A stretch of DNA of 64,000 nt from Ruegeria sp. Ofav3-42 (lineage in GTDB: Bacteria; Pseudomonadota; Alphaproteobacteria; Rhodobacterales; Rhodobacteraceae). The position numbers were made by a program, and so were the translations under genes. Below the pieces are notes generated by a model. The model did no database searches, was not told where the DNA came from, and worked only from the letters and a program-made list of their open reading frames with translations. The stretch spans positions 109,155-173,154 of the forward strand of contig NZ_JAKRGB010000012.1 of the NCBI RefSeq assembly GCF_022347725.1. Reading direction: 5' to 3'. Below are positions 16,531 to 25,885 of the stretch, in pieces. Positions within the stretch are counted from its first letter, which is position 1. Each line of letters begins with the position of its first letter.

Positions 16531-17496
16531 ATGTCGGGACATGGGTATGAATCTGGTCGTCTGAACCTGCCTTTTGTCGGCATCGCGACCTTTGGCAAGA
16601 AACCCTATGTCGAGAACTGGGACGCCATCGACGCTGATGTGGCGATCCTGGGTGCGCCGTTTGACTTTGGCTGTCAGTTCCGCTCGGGTGCTCGTTTCGG
16701 CCCCCGTTCGGTGCGCGAGGCATCCACGCTGTTCAGCTTTGGTCATGCCGGTGCATATGACCACGAGGATGACGCCACCTATCTGGGCAGCGATGTACGC
16801 ATCGTCGATCTGGGGGATGCAGATATCATCCACACCAAGACCGAAGAAAGCCACGCTAACATCGAATACGGGGTGAAAAAGATCCTCGATGCCGCGGCGC
16901 TGCCGGTCACAATAGGTGGTGATCATTCGATCAATATTCCCTGCATTCGCGCCTTCGAGGAAGACTGCGCCAAGAACGGACCCATCCATGTGATCCAGAT
17001 CGATGCGCATCTGGATTTCGTCGATGAACGCCGGGGCGTGACTGAGGGCCACGGGAATCCGATGCGCCGCGCAATCGAGAAAGACTATGTTTCAGGCATG
17101 ACTCAGCTTGGTATCCGCAACGTGTCTTCGACCGCGAAAGAGGGCTATGAAGACGCCCGCGCTCGCGGCTCGGACATTCTGTCTGTGCGACAGGTGCGGA
17201 AGCTGGGAACCGAAGCAGTTCTGGATCGCATTCCCGACGGCGCGCGCTATTACGTCACCATCGACATCGATGCGTTTTGTCCCTCGATCGCACCCGGCAC
17301 GGGTACGCCCAGCCACGGTGGATTTCAGTATTACGACGTGCTTGAAATTCTTCAGGGGCTGAGCAAACGCGGCGACGTCGTGGGCATCGATCTGGTCGAA
17401 GTGGCCCCGGCCTACGACCCGTCGGAAAGCACTCAAATCCTGGCGGCGCAATTGTTGTTGAACTTCGTTGGGTTCATCTTCCACAACAAGAAATAA
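16531..17496 (+). CDS. Agmatinase-family ureohydrolase
   Basis: Binuclear manganese hydrolase that splits urea from a guanidino substrate. All metal ligands are visible: H132 in GGDHS, D158-H160-D162 in DAHLDF, and D245/D247 in DIDAFCPSIAPGTGTP. The 321-residue length matches agmatinases and guanidinobutyrase/guanidinopropionase enzymes rather than arginase. The co-operonic TRAP transporter, a class that usually carries carboxylates, makes an acidic guanidino compound such as guanidinobutyrate or guanidinopropionate more likely than agmatine, which is cationic; this is an inference. A terminator follows at 17541. Family assignment is secure. Confidence 0.9.
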   Translation: MSGHGYESGRLNLPFVGIATFGKKPYVENWDAIDADVAILGAPFDFGCQFRSGARFGPRSVREASTLFSFGHAGAYDHEDDATYLGSDVRIVDLGDADIIHTKTEESHANIEYGVKKILDAAALPVTIGGDHSINIPCIRAFEEDCAKNGPIHVIQIDAHLDFVDERRGVTEGHGNPMRRAIEKDYVSGMTQLGIRNVSSTAKEGYEDARARGSDILSVRQVRKLGTEAVLDRIPDGARYYVTIDIDAFCPSIAPGTGTPSHGGFQYYDVLEILQGLSKRGDVVGIDLVEVAPAYDPSESTQILAAQLLLNFVGFIFHNKK

Positions 17497-17540
17497 GCTC
17501 CCTCCCCATGGCATTCTTCATGAGAGATTGCCAATCCCTG

Positions 17541-17574
17541 CCAGCTTGCGGTCAATCTGCGAGCTGGCCCTTTT
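17541..17574 (+). terminator. Rho-independent terminator after the TRAP-ureohydrolase operon
   Basis: A 9-bp stem (CCAGCTTGC / GCGAGCTGG with one G-T pair), 9-base loop, followed by CCCTTTT. It is 44 bp after the ureohydrolase stop and closes that operon. Confidence 0.7.
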
Positions 17575-17794
17575 GCATAGTTTTCAAACAATTGCAGTGT
17601 CCGGTTTTTGCGACACAACTCTGGTGGTGCGGCGCATTCCAACCAAGTCACCAACTTTCGTGGCTTTGAACGCGAATACCGGTTTCAGAGGTTCCGGGAT
17701 ACCAAAGCCGCACGGTTCAACCAGCCCAAACTGTCGCAGCAGATTTGGACCGAGCCGGGTTGAGATTTGATCTTCGGATGCGTTTAGTACCGAA

Positions 17795-20008
17795 ATGACG
17801 AAATCTCAGGCTTCCTCGCCCAGCTATACCAAACGCGCGTACTCTGTCGCTTTTGGCATTGGTGTCGCCCTCGTCGTTATTTTGTCGGTGTTTCTGTACA
17901 TTTCGCGGGAGACGGGAAATCGCATCGGCGACATGCACGAGGCGTGGCGGGACTACTCGGCTGAAACCACGCCGCGGGGCTACTTGATTTCGGACATTCG
18001 CGCGTACTTTGGCTATGGTGGCCTGATCCATAACTTCAAAAACTACGTACTGCGCCACAGCCCAGAATATGGACCCAGACTCAGGCAGCAATCGCGCAAT
18101 CTACTGGCCACGATAGACGCCTACCGTGGCACCACGCCTTCAACAGCCGAACTGCAAGCGCTGCGACAGATCGAAGAGGTCGCGCTCGAATACACTAACA
18201 ACATCCCCCGCATTGAGGTCGGCATCGCCGCTGGATTGAGCGCGGAAGAAATCGACGCCCTTGTGCGCGTCGATGACAGGGACGCGTTGACCGCGCTGGC
18301 CGAGCTTGAAGCACTGTGGATAGCGGAGCGGGACCAAAGCCTGGTGGGCATGGTTCAAGCGTTCTCAGAAGGCGAACGTTTTGTCCGCCACTTCTCGGTT
18401 CTGCTGGTCGGCCTGATCATCGTGATCGGTGTAATTGCCATTCTGACGACGCTATTGATTTCCAACATCCTGCGCACAAACCAACGTTTGAAATCCGAGC
18501 TTGCCCTGCGTGAACAGGTCGAATTGGCCGAACGCAAACTGGCCCGCGCGGTCGAGCAAAGCCCGGCGTCAATCATCATCACCGATACAGACCTCAAGAT
18601 CGAATACGCAAACCGCAAGTTCTTTGAACTCAGCGGTTATGAGCCGGATGAAGTCTACGGACATACGCCAAAAATATTGCAGTCCGGGCATTCGGGGCAG
18701 CGTGTTTACAACGAGCTGCAAAATAGCCTTGAAAAAGGTCAAAGCTGGTATGGTGTGTTTCGGAATTTGCGCAAGGATGGTAGCCACTACTGGGTGTCCA
18801 ATGCGATTTTTCCGCTGGTTGATCAGAACGGGGCGATTACGCACTACATCGGAATTGGCGAAGACCTGACCGAAAGCCGCCGCACCAATGAACAATTCGC
18901 GCAGGTCCAGAAGATGGAGGCCGTCGGCATTCTGGCCGGCTCAGTTGCGCATGACTTCAACAATGTTTTGATGAGCGTGACCGGCAATGCCGATCTGATC
19001 GAACTGGATGCCGACGGAAATGAAGACATACAAACGTCGGTCGACCATATCCGCATCGCGGCTCGCCGTGCGCAGGCGCTGGTGCGTAAAATGCTGACCT
19101 TCGCCCGACAGCGCCCGCGGAACCCCCAGCGCGGGGACATGGTGAAGGCGGCCAAAGAGGCGTTGGAACTCATCCGGGTCTCTGCGCCGCCCAACGTGGA
19201 AACCCGTTTTGAAATCAATGTCGATACCGCCTTCTCGGACTTTGACGGCACACTTTTCTTTCAGACATTGCTGAATCTCTGCCACAACGCGTTTGAAGCG
19301 ATGAGCGATAAACCGGGTGAGGTTGTTTTGCGCATCGGCCTTGCGAACAAGAACGTTTTGGATGATCTGCCGGATGACGCAATCGGCGTTATCCGACTGG
19401 ACATCCGCGACACCGGGCCGGGCATGTCCAAAGAGCTGCAGGACAAGGTGTTTCAGCCCTTCTTTTCTACCAAACCAGTAGGGAAAGGCACGGGGCTGGG
19501 CCTGACCATCGTTCACAACAGCGTTGAAGAGTGCAGGGGGCGTGTAGACCTGCATTCTGAACCCGGAAAAGGCACCCGTTTCAGCCTGTACTATCCATTG
19601 ATGCCCGCGCTAAGCCCGGAGGAGCAGGCAGACGTCGAGGCTGTCGCGGGCGACGAACATATCCTGTTGGTCGACGATGATGAGAACGTGCTGTACGTCA
19701 CGCGCCGCCTCCTGACGCGCTTTGGCTATCGTGTCGAGGCTTATTCTGACCCTGTGCGTGCCATCGAGGCCTTCGGGGCCAATCCGGATGCCTTTGATGT
19801 GATCGTGACGGACCTCATGATGCCCGGGCTAATCGGCACGGAACTGATCGAGTCCGCCCGTGCGGTCAGAACCGATATTCCGGCCTTGTTGATCAGCAGC
19901 TATTTTGAAAACGCGCAGGTTTTGAATGCTGATGACGCTCCGGTCATGGTGCAAAAGCCGGTTGAGGTACGAAACCTTGCACGGATCATCCGATCACTGC
20001 TTGGCTGA
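17795..20008 (+). CDS. Hybrid sensor histidine kinase (PAS-HisKA-HATPase-REC)
   Basis: A 737-residue membrane kinase. TM1 lies at about 15-36 and TM2 at about 200-225, enclosing a periplasmic sensor of about 160 residues containing GYGGLIHNFKNYVLR, a motif of an uncharacterised helical sensor seen in other signalling proteins. Then come a coiled-coil linker, a PAS domain (about 250-360), HisKA with phospho-acceptor His386 in GSVAHDFNN, HATPase (NLCHNAFEAM, DTGPGM, GKGTGLGL) and a C-terminal receiver with D673 in VTDLMMPG and K721. It is 138 bp upstream of the Idr-like operon on the same strand, and an OmpR-type regulator lies just past that operon; the two may form a phosphorelay controlling it. 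The ligand is unknown. Confidence 0.92.
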   Translation: MTKSQASSPSYTKRAYSVAFGIGVALVVILSVFLYISRETGNRIGDMHEAWRDYSAETTPRGYLISDIRAYFGYGGLIHNFKNYVLRHSPEYGPRLRQQSRNLLATIDAYRGTTPSTAELQALRQIEEVALEYTNNIPRIEVGIAAGLSAEEIDALVRVDDRDALTALAELEALWIAERDQSLVGMVQAFSEGERFVRHFSVLLVGLIIVIGVIAILTTLLISNILRTNQRLKSELALREQVELAERKLARAVEQSPASIIITDTDLKIEYANRKFFELSGYEPDEVYGHTPKILQSGHSGQRVYNELQNSLEKGQSWYGVFRNLRKDGSHYWVSNAIFPLVDQNGAITHYIGIGEDLTESRRTNEQFAQVQKMEAVGILAGSVAHDFNNVLMSVTGNADLIELDADGNEDIQTSVDHIRIAARRAQALVRKMLTFARQRPRNPQRGDMVKAAKEALELIRVSAPPNVETRFEINVDTAFSDFDGTLFFQTLLNLCHNAFEAMSDKPGEVVLRIGLANKNVLDDLPDDAIGVIRLDIRDTGPGMSKELQDKVFQPFFSTKPVGKGTGLGLTIVHNSVEECRGRVDLHSEPGKGTRFSLYYPLMPALSPEEQADVEAVAGDEHILLVDDDENVLYVTRRLLTRFGYRVEAYSDPVRAIEAFGANPDAFDVIVTDLMMPGLIGTELIESARAVRTDIPALLISSYFENAQVLNADDAPVMVQKPVEVRNLARIIRSLLG

Positions 20009-20044
20009 GTCTTCGTTACAAAATTTAACATCACTTCACAGACC

Positions 20045-20058
20045 TTAATCTGGATCAT
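20045..20058 (+). promoter_or_regulatory. Possible FNR/CRP-type half-palindrome upstream of the Idr-like operon
   Basis: TTAAT-CTGG-ATCAT differs from the FNR consensus TTGAT-N4-ATCAA at two outer positions. It is about 90 bp upstream of the first peroxidase gene, a plausible activator position for an anaerobic respiratory operon. Evidence is weak: one imperfect match. Confidence 0.25.
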
Positions 20059-20146
20059 ATCACCACGAAACAACTGCCCTCTACAGTTCGAACAGCCGGT
20101 CCCCGGCCACCCGGAGAGACCGGTCCAGCGACAAAGGGGCATTTAG

Positions 20147-21253
20147 ATGATGACCAAAGCCAGAACATGGTTCTCGGCGCTATCGACAGTTTCGCTGCTG
20201 ACGATCTGTGCTGCATTACCGGTTCACCAGGTCCAGGCGGAAGAACCGGGCCCGGTAGAAGCAATTGAATTTGACCCAGCCAAGGCAGCCCTTGGGAAAA
20301 GATTATTCTTTGATCCACGCCTGTCCGGCGATACCGAGCTGTCCTGTGCCAGCTGCCACCAGCCGGAATACGGTTTCACCGACGGGCAGGCTCTGTCGGA
20401 CGCCTATGCAGGAAACCTGCACTTCCGCAACGTGCCGACGTTGATTAACAGTGCCAAGCGCGCGGCGTGGTTCCATGACGGACGCATCGGCACCAATCTC
20501 AACGACGTGACCCGCGAAAGCATCACCGAGACATACTCGATGAACATGGACATGCGTCTGATGCAGGAACGCATCAAACAGGACCCGGTCTATGTCGAAA
20601 TGTTCGAAGCTGCCGGATTTGGCGAGCCGTCAAACGGAGGTGTCCGCAACGCAATCCCGGAGTATCTGAAAATTCTGATATCGCGTGGCGCCCCGTTTGA
20701 CACCGGCGAGATGTCGGAAGAGGCCAAGGCGGGCTATGAACTGTTCAACGCCAGCGGCTGTAACTCGTGCCACTCGGGCGAGCGGTTCACTGATGACCTG
20801 CCGCATAACATTGGCGTTCCGGATAATCCGGACATTTGGGCAACGCCGGAGCGTCACATCACCTTCGTGACCATGATGAAATTCCTCGGTGTCGCGAATT
20901 ACATGAACCTGCGCGCCGACCCGGGCGCTTACATCCGCACCCATACCGCCGACATGTTCGGTACTTTCATGACCGCCACGCTGCGCGAACTGACCTATAC
21001 CGCGCCGTATATGCATAACGGCACGCTGGCGACGCTCGAAGATGTGGTGGCCTTCTACAACGCCGGTGGCGGTGACGATGAAAACAAGGACCCGCGCATC
21101 AAGCCGCTGAACCTGAATGAGACCGAGCAAGCACAGCTGGTAGCCTTCCTTCGGGCGCTGTCCGGCGAGCCGTTGACCGGTCCCGAATTCGTCGCCGAGG
21201 ACATCGATACGGACTATGCGCCGATCGAGAACTGGCAAAACGCGACAAACTGA
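20147..21253 (+). CDS. Di-heme cytochrome c peroxidase, IdrP-like (first copy)
   Basis: Periplasmic bacterial cytochrome c peroxidase/MauG-family protein, 368 residues. A Sec signal peptide ends near VHQVQA (about residue 31). Two c-type heme sites are seen: C67-A-S-C-H71 and C205-N-S-C-H209, with LFFDPRLSGD before the first and the long TYTAPYMHNGTLATLEDVV segment near the C-terminus, as in this family. It probably reduces hydrogen peroxide with electrons from cytochrome c or a cupredoxin. It opens the block P-P-B-A; in iodate-reducing bacteria two such peroxidases (IdrP1, IdrP2) accompany IdrAB and are proposed to remove peroxide formed during iodate reduction. Confidence 0.9.
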   Translation: MMTKARTWFSALSTVSLLTICAALPVHQVQAEEPGPVEAIEFDPAKAALGKRLFFDPRLSGDTELSCASCHQPEYGFTDGQALSDAYAGNLHFRNVPTLINSAKRAAWFHDGRIGTNLNDVTRESITETYSMNMDMRLMQERIKQDPVYVEMFEAAGFGEPSNGGVRNAIPEYLKILISRGAPFDTGEMSEEAKAGYELFNASGCNSCHSGERFTDDLPHNIGVPDNPDIWATPERHITFVTMMKFLGVANYMNLRADPGAYIRTHTADMFGTFMTATLRELTYTAPYMHNGTLATLEDVVAFYNAGGGDDENKDPRIKPLNLNETEQAQLVAFLRALSGEPLTGPEFVAEDIDTDYAPIENWQNATN

Positions 21254-21264
21254 GGAGTGGACCC

Positions 21265-22452
21265 ATGAAAGACCTTTCGTCTTACTTCAAAGGCACAATT
21301 GCCACCGCTGCCCTGTTTGCCGTTCTTGGTTCGCAGGCCTTTGCGGAAACCGGTATGAAGATTGAGGCTGGTATCGGTGGGGCGGACCCTGATCCGGACG
21401 CGCCACTGATGGCGTTGGGCCAACCGCCCGTCCCGCTGGACAACCCGCAAACCGAGGCCAAGATCGAACTGGGCAAAATGCTGTTCTTCGATCCGCGTCT
21501 GGGTGGCAACCCGTCGACACCGTGCTCGGCCTGTCACATGCCGGATATCGGTTGGGATGTCGAAGCTCCGATTTCATTCGGGTATCCCGGTACGACCCAC
21601 TGGAGGAACAGCCAGACCATCGTGAACTCGGCTTATTACGGTAAGCTGTTCTGGGCGGGTTCAAGCAAAAGCCTTGAAAGCCAGGCCAAATCCGCTGCAG
21701 GTGGCGCGGTCGCTGGTAACGGCGAGGCCGACATGATGGAGGCTCGTCTGGCATTTGTCCCCGAATATGTCGAGCGGTTCAACGATGTTTTCGGCGATCA
21801 GTGGCCGCGGATATCCAATGCATGGCGGGCCATCGCCGCGTTCGAACGGACCATCGTTCAGACCGACACTCCCTTCGACAACTATCTGCGCGGGGATGAT
21901 GCGGCGCTGACCGAGGAACAGAAGCGTGGGCTGGAACTGTTCACCGGCAAGGCGCAATGTTCCGAATGCCACAACGGCGCGCTGCTGTCGGATGAAAAGT
22001 ACTACAACACCGGCGTGCCGCCCTATGACGGTTGGCAGGATGACGGTCTGGCACAAGTCACCTTCCGGTACGAGCTTTATGCAAAGGGCACGACCGAAGA
22101 GATGTATCGCCACACCAAGGACGACCCCGGCTTCTATTTCCGCACCAAGGAAAAGACCGACAAGGGCAAGTTCCGCACACCGTCCCTGCGCTACACCCTC
22201 TATACCGAACCCTACATGCACAACGGCATGTTGGAGACGCTTGAGGATGTGGTCGAATTCTACAACCAGGGCGGTGGCGAGAATGAGTTCGCAGCCAATA
22301 AGTCCCAGCTGATCCAACCCCTTGGCCTGAATGATCAGGAAAAGGCGGATCTGGTGGCCTTCCTGAAATCCCTGTCCGGCGAGGAAATCCTGATCGAGGA
22401 ACCCGACCTGCCGGATTACCAGCCGCTTCCCGCGGTTGCAGCAGAGGAGTAA
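21265..22452 (+). CDS. Di-heme cytochrome c peroxidase, IdrP-like (second copy)
   Basis: A paralogue of the preceding gene, 395 residues, 11 bp downstream. The signal peptide ends at GSQAFA (residue 27). Heme sites are C87-S-A-C-H91 and C232-S-E-C-H236, preceded by LFFDPRLGGN and followed by RTPSLRYTLYTEPYMHNGML. It retains a longer loop between the two heme domains than the first copy. Presence of two tandem di-heme peroxidases directly before a Rieske/molybdopterin pair is what separates iodate reductase loci from arsenite oxidase loci. Which of the two corresponds to IdrP1 and which to IdrP2 cannot be decided by eye. Confidence 0.9.
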   Translation: MKDLSSYFKGTIATAALFAVLGSQAFAETGMKIEAGIGGADPDPDAPLMALGQPPVPLDNPQTEAKIELGKMLFFDPRLGGNPSTPCSACHMPDIGWDVEAPISFGYPGTTHWRNSQTIVNSAYYGKLFWAGSSKSLESQAKSAAGGAVAGNGEADMMEARLAFVPEYVERFNDVFGDQWPRISNAWRAIAAFERTIVQTDTPFDNYLRGDDAALTEEQKRGLELFTGKAQCSECHNGALLSDEKYYNTGVPPYDGWQDDGLAQVTFRYELYAKGTTEEMYRHTKDDPGFYFRTKEKTDKGKFRTPSLRYTLYTEPYMHNGMLETLEDVVEFYNQGGGENEFAANKSQLIQPLGLNDQEKADLVAFLKSLSGEEILIEEPDLPDYQPLPAVAAEE

Positions 22453-22457
22453 GCGCT

Positions 22458-23027
22458 ATGACAGATCATAACGCAACCGGATGCAGCTGTTCGGGTGAGG
22501 CCAAGAAGGCCTGCACCGTGAACCGCCGACAGTTCCTGTTCGCCTCGGGTGCCACGACCTTTGCCGTGATGGTGGCGATGCCCACCCGCCACGGTCAGGC
22601 CGAACAGGTCCCCGCCCTTGTGTCCACCTATCCGCGCAAGCTGATCGGTACACTGTCCGAGCTGGAACAGGATGTCCCGGTCGAGTTCTACTACCCGGAT
22701 GAGGGCGACTATTCGGACTCGATCCTGGTCAAGACCGGCGTGGAAAGCGGTGGTGGCATCGGCCCGCAACGGGACGTTGTGGCATTTAACCTCACCTGCA
22801 CCCATCAGGGCGGGTCGATGCATGACAGCTACAAGCCCGAACATAAGGTGCTGGGCCCATGCCCGCTGCACCTGTCCACCTATGACGTGACACGGCATGG
22901 CATCCTCGTCTCGGGGCAGGCCTACCAGTCGCTGCCGCAGGTCCTTTTGGAACTGGATGGCGATGACATCTACGCCGTTGGTATGTTCGGCCTGATCTAC
23001 GGCCGTTACGACAATCTCATTGCATAA
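22458..23027 (+). CDS. idrB: Tat-exported Rieske subunit, IdrB-like (AioB family)
   Basis: Small electron-transfer subunit of an arsenite-oxidase-family enzyme, 189 residues. A twin-arginine signal is present (NRRQFLF at 22-28, followed by a hydrophobic stretch to about 42), so the folded complex is exported to the periplasm. Rieske ligands are C114-T-H116 and C135-P-L-H138. It is 5 bp after the second peroxidase gene and 17 bp before the catalytic subunit, the small-before-large order usual in this family. The large subunit has no signal of its own, so it is presumably carried across together with this protein. Family certain; the Idr rather than Aio label depends on context. Confidence 0.85.
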   Translation: MTDHNATGCSCSGEAKKACTVNRRQFLFASGATTFAVMVAMPTRHGQAEQVPALVSTYPRKLIGTLSELEQDVPVEFYYPDEGDYSDSILVKTGVESGGGIGPQRDVVAFNLTCTHQGGSMHDSYKPEHKVLGPCPLHLSTYDVTRHGILVSGQAYQSLPQVLLELDGDDIYAVGMFGLIYGRYDNLIA

Positions 23028-23044
23028 GGGGAGGGGAGACACAG

Positions 23045-25726
23045 ATGGCAACCCCGTATTACGTACCCGAAACCAACGTCCCGCTGCCGCCCAAAGGCGC
23101 TGAGGTCATCTCGACCGCCTGCGACTATTGCATCGTGGCCTGTGGTTACAAAGTCTATCGCTGGCCCGTGACAGCCAAATCGGGCGGTCCCGGAGCGGAT
23201 GAAAACGCATTTGGCGAGGACTTTCCCGTGGCACCCCTAGGTGCATGGGTGGCCCCAAACCAGCACAATATCGTGCTGCACAAAGGCCAGCCGCACCATG
23301 TGGTGATTATCCCCGACAAGGATAACCAGACCGTCAATACCGACGGCGACAGCTCCTTGCGGGGCGGATGTATCGCGCAGAAATGCTATAACCCACAGAC
23401 GCCTACACGCGACCGGCTGAAAACGCCGCTGATGCGGATCTATGGCACGCTAATGCCGGTTCCTTGGGATCTGGCGCTGGATGTGGCGGCAGAGGTGGGC
23501 AATCACGTGATCGCCAAACACGGCACCAACGCCTATGGCGTGAAGACTTTCAGCTATCAGTATATCGAGAACACTTATGCGATCTCGAAATACGCGCTGC
23601 GCCATATCAACACCGCGAACTTCACCTTCCACGACACGCCATCCGATGTGACCTCGACCCCCGGTTTCCGGGATGCGGGCTTTGACAACTTTGGCCCCTC
23701 CTACGAGGACTGGCGGGATGCGGAAACCCTTCTGGTCTGCGGCACTGATCCGTATGAGACCAAAACCATTCTCTATACGCAATGGATGATGAAGGGGATG
23801 CAGAACGGTCAGAAAGAGATCTACCTGATCCCGCGTCGCTCCGCCGGTGTGGCCCATGCCGAGAAGATGGGCGGTCTGCATATCGACGTTCTGCCCGGAA
23901 CCGACCTGCTGGTCGTCAACGCCATTGCCCGCGTCATCGTGGAAAATGGCTGGGAAGACAGCGACTGGATCCAGAAATGGGTCAACAACAAGTGGGAAAG
24001 TTCGTCCGGCTTCGGTCAGGGCACCCGCAACACGCCATGGCAGTGGCGGACGACCTGGGGCAAGTTCCAGACCAAGGGTTTCGAGGACTGGAAAGAGTGG
24101 CTGCTGTCGCAGGACGATTTCGCGCCTGAGACTGCCGCGGCCATGGCCGAGATTGACGTCCAGAAAATTTACACGGCTGCCGAATGGCTCGCTAAACCCA
24201 AGGAGGATGGCTCGCGCCCGAAAACCTCGATCATGATCGAGAAAGGGTTCTATTGGTCGAACAATACCGGCAACACGCAGGCAATCTCTGCGCTGGGCAT
24301 CATCTGTGGATGCGGTGGACGTCCGGGTCAGGTCATTGGCCGGGCCGGTGGTCACCAGCGGGGCGGTGTGAAAGGCGGGAAATATCCGCGCAACAAATCG
24401 CCTGAGAAACTGCCGGGTCGCCGCCGCCGCGCCATGGATACCGACCGGTATCTGATCGCAGGTCATACCCGTATGGCCCATGTGATCGGCACCACCTGGA
24501 TCCAGTCCATGTGCGGTTCGCAACAATTGGCAGACAAGTTCGAGGAACTGACCGTCCGCAACCCGCACCAGATCGCCACCTTTGACAAGCAGGAGATGAT
24601 CGACACGCTGAAGGCCCGCGCCGACAGCGGTGGTATGGTGGTGATCAATCAGGACATCTATCTGCAGGACCCGATCGGCAACCGCTACGCCGACATCGTG
24701 TTTCCCGCGGCGACCTGGGGTGAAGAGGACTTCCTACGGGCAAACGGCGAACGCCGCCTGCGTCTCTATCAGAAGTTCTATGACGCCCCCGGTGCGGCCA
24801 AGCCAGATTGGTGGATCATCGCGCAACTGGCACAGCGGATGGGCTTTGACGGTTTCGACTGGCAGAACTCAAACGAGGTCGCCGAAGAGGCCGTGCGCTT
24901 TACCCGCGGGTCGCGCAAGGACTTCCACGCGGTCTATCGTCTGGCTAAGAAGGAAGGCAAAGGCCTGCATCAGAAGGTCCGTGAATTCGGCACCGATGGT
25001 GTCCAATGCCCGGTGATTCTGGATACCGATGGGGTCACGCTGATTGAAACCAAGCGTCTGCACGACACAACCCGCACGCTGCCCGACACCGGTGCAGCCG
25101 GGAAGGACGTGTTCAACAAGAAGCTGACGCATTTCAACAGCCAGACCGGCAAGTGCAATATCCAGAAATCGCCCTGGGGCCTGTTCTCGGACTATTGGGA
25201 ATGGCTGAAGCCTAACAAGGACGAAGGCGAGCTGTGGGCGACCTCCGGTCGGATCAACGAACGCTGGCAGTCTGGTTTCGACGACCGCCGCCGCCCGTAT
25301 ATCGTGCAGCGCTGGCCGGAAAACTGGGTCGAAATCCACCCCGACGATGCGGCCGAACGTGGCATCGAAAGCGGCGACTATGTGATGGTCTATTCGGATC
25401 GCGTTCCGGGCAACAAGACCACGCTGTTGGGCGTGGAAGGCGATGACTTTCAGTTCTCGAAACTGATGGAGAACGGGCATATCGAGCTGACCAAAGCGGC
25501 GATCACCGCGGTGGCCATGGTGACGCCCGCCATCAAGAAGAGCGTTGTCTACATGGACTTCCTGCACATGCAGCAGCCCGCCAACGCGCTTGAGGGCCGG
25601 ATCGTCGACTGGATCAGCGGCAATTACAACTACAAGATGGGCGTTGCCAAGGTCCGCAAACTGGGCCCGAGCCCCTACAAGACCTCGTTCCGGACGATGT
25701 CCTTTGCACCGCGCGACATCGCCTGA
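23045..25726 (+). CDS. idrA: Molybdopterin catalytic subunit, iodate reductase IdrA-like (AioA family)
   Basis: An 893-residue bis-MGD molybdoenzyme of the DMSO reductase superfamily, AioA branch. The N-terminal cluster motif is C26-x2-C29-x3-C33 (CDYCIVACGY), with Ser104 in SLRGG where the fourth cysteine would be; the same offset as in AioA, implying a [3Fe-4S] cluster. Molybdopterin-domain motifs follow (VIGRAGGHQRGG, DIVFPAATWGEEDF, NGERRLRLYQKF). The partner is the adjacent Rieske gene. Two tandem di-heme peroxidases upstream, and absence of arsenite-sensing or resistance genes, point to iodate reduction rather than arsenite oxidation. Active-site residues separating the two enzymes were not resolved by eye, so arsenite oxidase remains the main alternative. 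Confidence 0.82.
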   Translation: MATPYYVPETNVPLPPKGAEVISTACDYCIVACGYKVYRWPVTAKSGGPGADENAFGEDFPVAPLGAWVAPNQHNIVLHKGQPHHVVIIPDKDNQTVNTDGDSSLRGGCIAQKCYNPQTPTRDRLKTPLMRIYGTLMPVPWDLALDVAAEVGNHVIAKHGTNAYGVKTFSYQYIENTYAISKYALRHINTANFTFHDTPSDVTSTPGFRDAGFDNFGPSYEDWRDAETLLVCGTDPYETKTILYTQWMMKGMQNGQKEIYLIPRRSAGVAHAEKMGGLHIDVLPGTDLLVVNAIARVIVENGWEDSDWIQKWVNNKWESSSGFGQGTRNTPWQWRTTWGKFQTKGFEDWKEWLLSQDDFAPETAAAMAEIDVQKIYTAAEWLAKPKEDGSRPKTSIMIEKGFYWSNNTGNTQAISALGIICGCGGRPGQVIGRAGGHQRGGVKGGKYPRNKSPEKLPGRRRRAMDTDRYLIAGHTRMAHVIGTTWIQSMCGSQQLADKFEELTVRNPHQIATFDKQEMIDTLKARADSGGMVVINQDIYLQDPIGNRYADIVFPAATWGEEDFLRANGERRLRLYQKFYDAPGAAKPDWWIIAQLAQRMGFDGFDWQNSNEVAEEAVRFTRGSRKDFHAVYRLAKKEGKGLHQKVREFGTDGVQCPVILDTDGVTLIETKRLHDTTRTLPDTGAAGKDVFNKKLTHFNSQTGKCNIQKSPWGLFSDYWEWLKPNKDEGELWATSGRINERWQSGFDDRRRPYIVQRWPENWVEIHPDDAAERGIESGDYVMVYSDRVPGNKTTLLGVEGDDFQFSKLMENGHIELTKAAITAVAMVTPAIKKSVVYMDFLHMQQPANALEGRIVDWISGNYNYKMGVAKVRKLGPSPYKTSFRTMSFAPRDIA

Positions 25727-25741
25727 TGACAGCTTTCCGGG

Positions 25742-25791
25742 GGGCGGATGCCATGCCGCCCTTCGGGTCTGGTCCCACTGCAGAAGGGACC
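25742..25791 (+). terminator. Two hairpins after the idrA-like gene
   Basis: GGGCGG-8 nt-CCGCCC (25742-25761) followed by GGTCCC-9 nt-GGGACC (25771-25791) lie in the 159-bp gap before the HEAT-repeat gene. Neither has a long T-run. They may cause partial termination, lowering expression of the accessory genes relative to the enzyme. Confidence 0.45.
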
Positions 25792-25885
25792 TTGGGCCGG
25801 GCGTCCCCGGTTCACTGGAAGGCAGGTATCGGTTGGGAAACCTGCCTTTCACCCAACCCGCCCAACCGCAACATGGCAGCTTGAT

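Noticed and set aside
22458..25726. Labelling the Rieske/molybdopterin pair as ordinary arsenite oxidase AioBA
   Set aside because: The subunits are of that family, but tandem di-heme peroxidases upstream and lack of any arsenic gene fit iodate reductase better. Kept as the main alternative.
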